64,000 bases of DNA, taken from assembly GCA_964058845.1 (NCBI GenBank), contig CAXKVR010000121.1, forward strand, positions 1 through 64,000, given 5' to 3'. The position numbers were made by a program, and so were the translations under genes. Shown in pieces: positions 60,465-64,000 of the stretch. The number at the start of each line of letters is the position of its first letter. Position 1 is the first letter of the stretch. The notes below the pieces were generated by a model, which saw only the letters and a list, made by a program, of their open reading frames with translations, made no database searches and was not told where the DNA came from. The DNA is from Carex sylvatica. Its lineage: Eukaryota; Streptophyta; Magnoliopsida; Poales; Cyperaceae.

Positions 60465-61990
60465 AGCTTGACTTGTGTGCATTAAGTTCAGCAAGCATCT
60501 TACCTTGCTGACTAGCCGACAAAAGATTCGAGCCAGATCGTCAAGTCTCGGATTTGCTAGCGGCGTAGCTGATCTGTTTCCTTCAAAATTGTTGACAATT
60601 ATTTGTGAATCCTGAAATGATAAGAGCTGAAAGAAAACAATGTTAACAGATGCAAATAATAGGAACTCAAATTGGTTTTGTTTATGCTGTTAACATTCAT
60701 CTATGCAGAAAATAATCATTCAAAAGGCGATACACAGTTAAACTCAACCAAGTCGCCCTCATGCAGTTATGTTTGTTCTCCATCCATTATATATTTAAAT
60801 TAAAAAGATTTTCTTCTATAAGCTGACCAGTTAATGAAATATTATGCATTATTCATTGTATTGTTCTATTAAGAATCGCAAAATCAAAGAATAACCTGAC
60901 ATAACTAACTACCTTGGAACGTGACGCTGCTCTGGAGTTTGTAATATGGCTCAATTCATAAAGTTCACGGTGCCAATGACAACTTACATGCTTCATCTAG
61001 GCAAGGCAGGTAAGTTATGCATGAAGCAATCTGACACGTTATCGCTTGTATTTCTCGTATTATGTCCTTGTCACATTTCTCTTTTATAAACTTGAAAGTA
61101 ATACAATTCAGTCTTTTTTAGGAGGATATGATTTTTTCTATTTTCAACTCAGGAAAAAGAAAACCCAAAATGATAGATAGGTAATAATTATGCGAGGGGT
61201 GTCATCTATGCAAATAACAAAGAAGAGTATTATTAGATGACAAATAAAGTAGATAATTAAATTGGCAGAAAAACTAACATATACCCCTTTTTGACAACCT
61301 CAGCATGAGTCACTATATCGGAATTCCATCTCCCATGTAGCCTCACTCATAATTGACCGGAACAACCCCGTATAGTTTTCCTGCTTCCAACCATTCTTTT
61401 GGAAATATCATCAAATTTTAAGTATCGATCAAACATGATAAAATAATTTTTTTTGTATATTCAGATATGCCAGTCAGATTGAGGAGCTGAGCCATGTTGT
61501 ATATTCTGAAAGAGGTCGGTCAAAACTGTTGAGAGGTCAAATGCCCTAAAACAACCTGAATAAACAAAATTAGGACATACCACAACCCAACCCAATTCAA
61601 ATCAACCCAACTAAAAAATTAGGTCATGCCTCAACCGAACCCAACATTAAAAATATTATTCTGCCAGAAAAATAGCCTGGTCCAACTCCAGAATCCTGTC
61701 AAATTTTACATGATAATAACTCAGATTAAAAGTGCTCAGACGTAAGTCACTAAATTAAGAACCCAAACCTTACCCAGGTTGTCTTTCCCTGCAACCTCAA
61801 CATGTGGTGTGGTTTTGAAAGAATTGCGAGAAAAACACTTACAGTGGAAGAAACACACCATAAGTTAAGGTTTTCCTGGCGCGCCCACTGTACGACCTCC
61901 AGTGTACGTTTTGACACTGCCACCTTATGCATTCCAGTGAGGCACTCCCCACTCGTCAACCGCTCTAGTTGTGTATTCAGAAAGACATGA
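60465..61990 (-). pseudogene. Possible decayed exons of an unrecognised gene
   Basis: Protein-like minus-strand segments occur in order: 61865-61985 (LERLTSGECLTGMHKVAV, SKRTLEVVQWARQE), about 61305-61395 (ENYTGLFRSIMSEATWEMEF), 60920-61010 (WHRELYELSHITNSRAASRS) and 60470-60611 (NFEGNRSATPLANPRLDDLA, RIFCRLVS, with an acceptor at its start). After RLVS the frame seems to lose about four bases, since KMLAELNAHKSSFRKLLE reads on in another frame. The composition suggests real exons, but I cannot name the family and the splicing is not proven. Confidence 0.35.
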
Positions 61991-63300
61991 AAAATTCAAC
62001 CAGGCAAATTATAATTCCCAATGATTTAATTGGATACTGCTGTAAAAGTCTTGATCCAATAATTAAGCAATGAACATTGAATCATAGAAATCTTAAACAA
62101 AGTATATCTCTGTCAGTTTTTGTCACTTTTTCTCTTTCACCAGTTAGTTGGTACTGTACAAGTACCAGACTGAAGCTCTTTTATTCTTATACTTGTTTGC
62201 CAGTTTTTAATGAGTAGGCAGCCAAGAAGGACCTTGACCTCTATATTTTAAAATTGGTAATTTATTGTAACAATGTCTTTAAGTGTTAATGTAGAAACAT
62301 ATTCATGGCTCTTTTTAGCTGTCATCTCTACAATTATTGATTAACTCATTTTGCACAAATAAATTACATATCTTCACAAAATAGTTGTACAATTAGCACT
62401 ATACATACCTTGTAGGGATTATCTTACATCATCATTTGCATAGCCATCATATCTCTCTTCAGTAAGTGCAGAAATTCTTTGAATCTTAGCTTGCCCTTTT
62501 TTCTTTACATGAAGGACACCTAGATGCACATAAGCCCTATTTGTCACATTTTCCTTGGTAGTAAATTAAAAGATAAATATATTTTAGTGTTCAACTGAAA
62601 TTGCATGCAAATTATCATTTTTAAAATTTTAACATCTCTCTATTGGCTTTGAATTAGATCTTCAATTTTTTCATGTTTATAGCGAAATCAACAGAGAATC
62701 TTTTCCAACTGGTTTCACCTCTATACAATAAGCCCATAGGTAGATATTAAATTTACAAAATGGTACTTTGCACAGTTTTGGAAAAGCTAAAATTAGTGTT
62801 TATAAATTAAATAAATGCAGTTTTAATTGAAAAAAATAATGTACCAGCAGCTATCCTACATGAGATAAGCATTCCAGAATGATATAGGACAAACATATTT
62901 TTGCTGGACTTCTAACTGCATTTCCAAGTTAATATGTGTCAATATGTGTCACCCTAATCTCATAGGAAGAAAAGTGAAGTTAGGAACTGATGTGAATTAA
63001 ATTACTCTTTATCTCGATAATTTATGATACTAATTAAATATGTTCACAGACACTAACATGTGATTAAAAAAGCTAATTAAAGTTAAATGAAAATGGTATA
63101 ACAATTGTACATTTGGTAAAAACAAATATTATTTTTCATTATTTTGCAAGGAGCACAATCATTTGAGATGCATGCTTTTGTCACATTTTTGTTATTTTAT
63201 AGAAATAAAAGATGTGAGTAAATAACAAAAATTATGATTATAAAATATGATCAAACTCGGTATCAATCTTGACCATTATTTTAGAGAAAAGGTTTCTATC
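61991..63300. other. AT-rich intergenic DNA
   Basis: No gene, terminal repeats or structured repeat recognised. It probably includes distal promoter sequence for the plus-strand gene at the right edge. Confidence 0.5.
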
Positions 63301-63403
63301 CACTAACCTTTGTCCGCAGATTGTCCACAACCTTATCCAATCCCGGTTTTAACTGTTATTAAATTCCCACGGTCCCACCTGCTAATAATCTCGTCTCCTC
63401 TCC

Positions 63404-63411
63404 TATTTAAA
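63404..63411 (+). promoter_or_regulatory. Candidate TATA box of a right-edge gene
   Basis: TATTTAAA in a CT-rich context, followed by a T/C-rich leader typical of plant 5' UTRs. Evidence is positional only. Confidence 0.45.
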
Positions 63412-63652
63412 CATCTCATCCCGCGACTCCGTATCTTTCTTTTTTTGAATTTTATTTTCGAATCTTTCATTTTCGATCAGATCTGTTCTGCGATTTTTGC
63501 GATTTCCGCAATTTTCTTTCTCTTTCGTCTCAAGAGTGGTATGAGAGAAGCGAGAACCTTCATGAAATTTCCTTCCTCTTTCCTTTATTTTTCTCGATGA
63601 AACCTTTAGGAGTGGATTTTGATCGGATAGAAGTTGTCAGGATTGAACAACA

Positions 63653-63670
63653 TGCCGAAATTTAAATCTA
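63653..63670 (+). CDS. Possible first coding exon of a gene leaving the window
   Basis: ATG CCG AAT TTA AAT CTA is followed directly by a donor-like GTGAGT at 63671. Three acceptor-like TTTGATGCAG words follow at 63710-63835. If true, the exon encodes MPNLNL only and the rest lies beyond 64000. Alternatively the whole stretch is 5' UTR. Low confidence. Confidence 0.2.
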
Positions 63671-63705
63671 GTGAGTTATTTCTTTATTTCTGTTGAATTT
63701 GTTGT

Positions 63706-63852
63706 TTGATTTGATGCAGTAATAGATCTAGTATTGTTTTGAACTTTTATTTGAACTTCTATTTGAATTTGTATTTTGATTTGATGCAGTAAGGGATCTC
63801 GTAATTATTTCTTTATTTATTTGATTTGATGCAGTAAGGGATCTCGTAATCA
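63706..63852 (+). repeat. Triplicated splice-acceptor-like block
   Basis: TTTGATTTGATGCAGTAA followed by GGGATCTCGTAAT (first copy TAGATCTAGTATT) appears three times, starting near 63706, 63776 and 63821. Each copy contains a plausible 3' splice site. Confidence 0.8.
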
Positions 63853-63914
63853 TCTTGTGAAAATTTGGAGAAAAAAGATGATAAAGAGGCGATATGGAGT
63901 ATTAATCTTGTCGT

Positions 63915-63982
63915 TTTACAGTATTCACCGTTAAATTTACAGTATTCATCTTGTAATTTTACGGTATTCATCTTGTGAACAG
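63915..63982 (+). repeat. Short direct repeats at the right edge
   Basis: Three units of about 21-24 bp containing TTTACRGTATTCATCTTGT in the putative leader or intron. Confidence 0.75.
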
Positions 63983-64000
63983 TTACTAATGTTTAACAAT

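Noticed and set aside
61470..61530. Plus-strand exon-like YASQIEELSHVVYSER after an acceptor-like TTCAG
   Set aside because: No neighbouring plus-strand exon was found and it stops soon after; left unassigned.

Overview
This window is nuclear DNA from a flowering plant, almost certainly a eudicot. It is AT-rich, its genes are split by many short GT-AG introns, it contains CACTA, hAT, Mutator-like, Ty1/copia and Ty3/gypsy elements, and its two intact genes are plant-type WD40 genes. No RNA gene, CRISPR array or bacterial-type operon was seen.

Left arm (1-11.2 kb): a minus-strand remnant of a plastid 3-oxoacyl-ACP reductase gene carries four disabling lesions. It is followed by a hAT-like element holding a second, cleanly delimited hAT insertion (8-bp target duplication). 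Next is a complete 17-exon PRL1 gene (5550-9800, 478 codons), the spliceosome-associated WD40 protein of the Prp19/NTC (MAC) complex.

Middle (11.2-55 kb): this is a nested transposon block. A 4.9-kb gypsy solo LTR (minus) lies at 11222-16096. From 21 kb a Ty1/copia element is broken by a 719-bp solo LTR and by a 23-kb Athila/Tat-type gypsy element (22363-45489). The 5' LTR of the gypsy element was split by a minus-strand solo LTR (22731-32993), which was itself split by an 8.7-kb CACTA transposon (23550-32253). The CACTA carries exons of a NUFIP1-like host gene. Target duplications were read at these junctions. For the solo LTR, the other Athila LTR (44 kb) serves as an unoccupied copy of the site. 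The Athila body keeps gag, protease and an extra ORF but has lost RT, RNase H and integrase. It is followed by a RING-deleted ATL ubiquitin-ligase remnant and a truncated gypsy element (39060 to about 44040). The copia 3' LTR was hit by a second, almost complete copia-type element (47545-52963) with two full LTRs but almost no pol.

Right arm (55-64 kb): a 391-bp hairpin MITE with a perfect 10-bp target duplication; a second MITE-like hairpin just upstream of a TATA box; an intact but divergent RACK1 gene (56420-58482, 338 codons) with an altered ribosome-contact motif and a 9-bp repeat expansion at its C-terminus; and a Mutator-like TIR element enclosing a broken DET2-like steroid 5-alpha-reductase fragment. 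Possible minus-strand exons of an unrecognised, probably decayed gene follow. The far right looks like the promoter and leader of a further plus-strand gene that runs out of the window.

In functional terms only PRL1 and RACK1 look expressible. The rest records at least four rounds of insertion, three capture-like events (NUFIP1, DET2 and possibly ATL) and C-to-T type decay. All coordinates come from reading the sequence by eye. Splice sites follow GT-AG and frame continuity but are not supported by transcript data.
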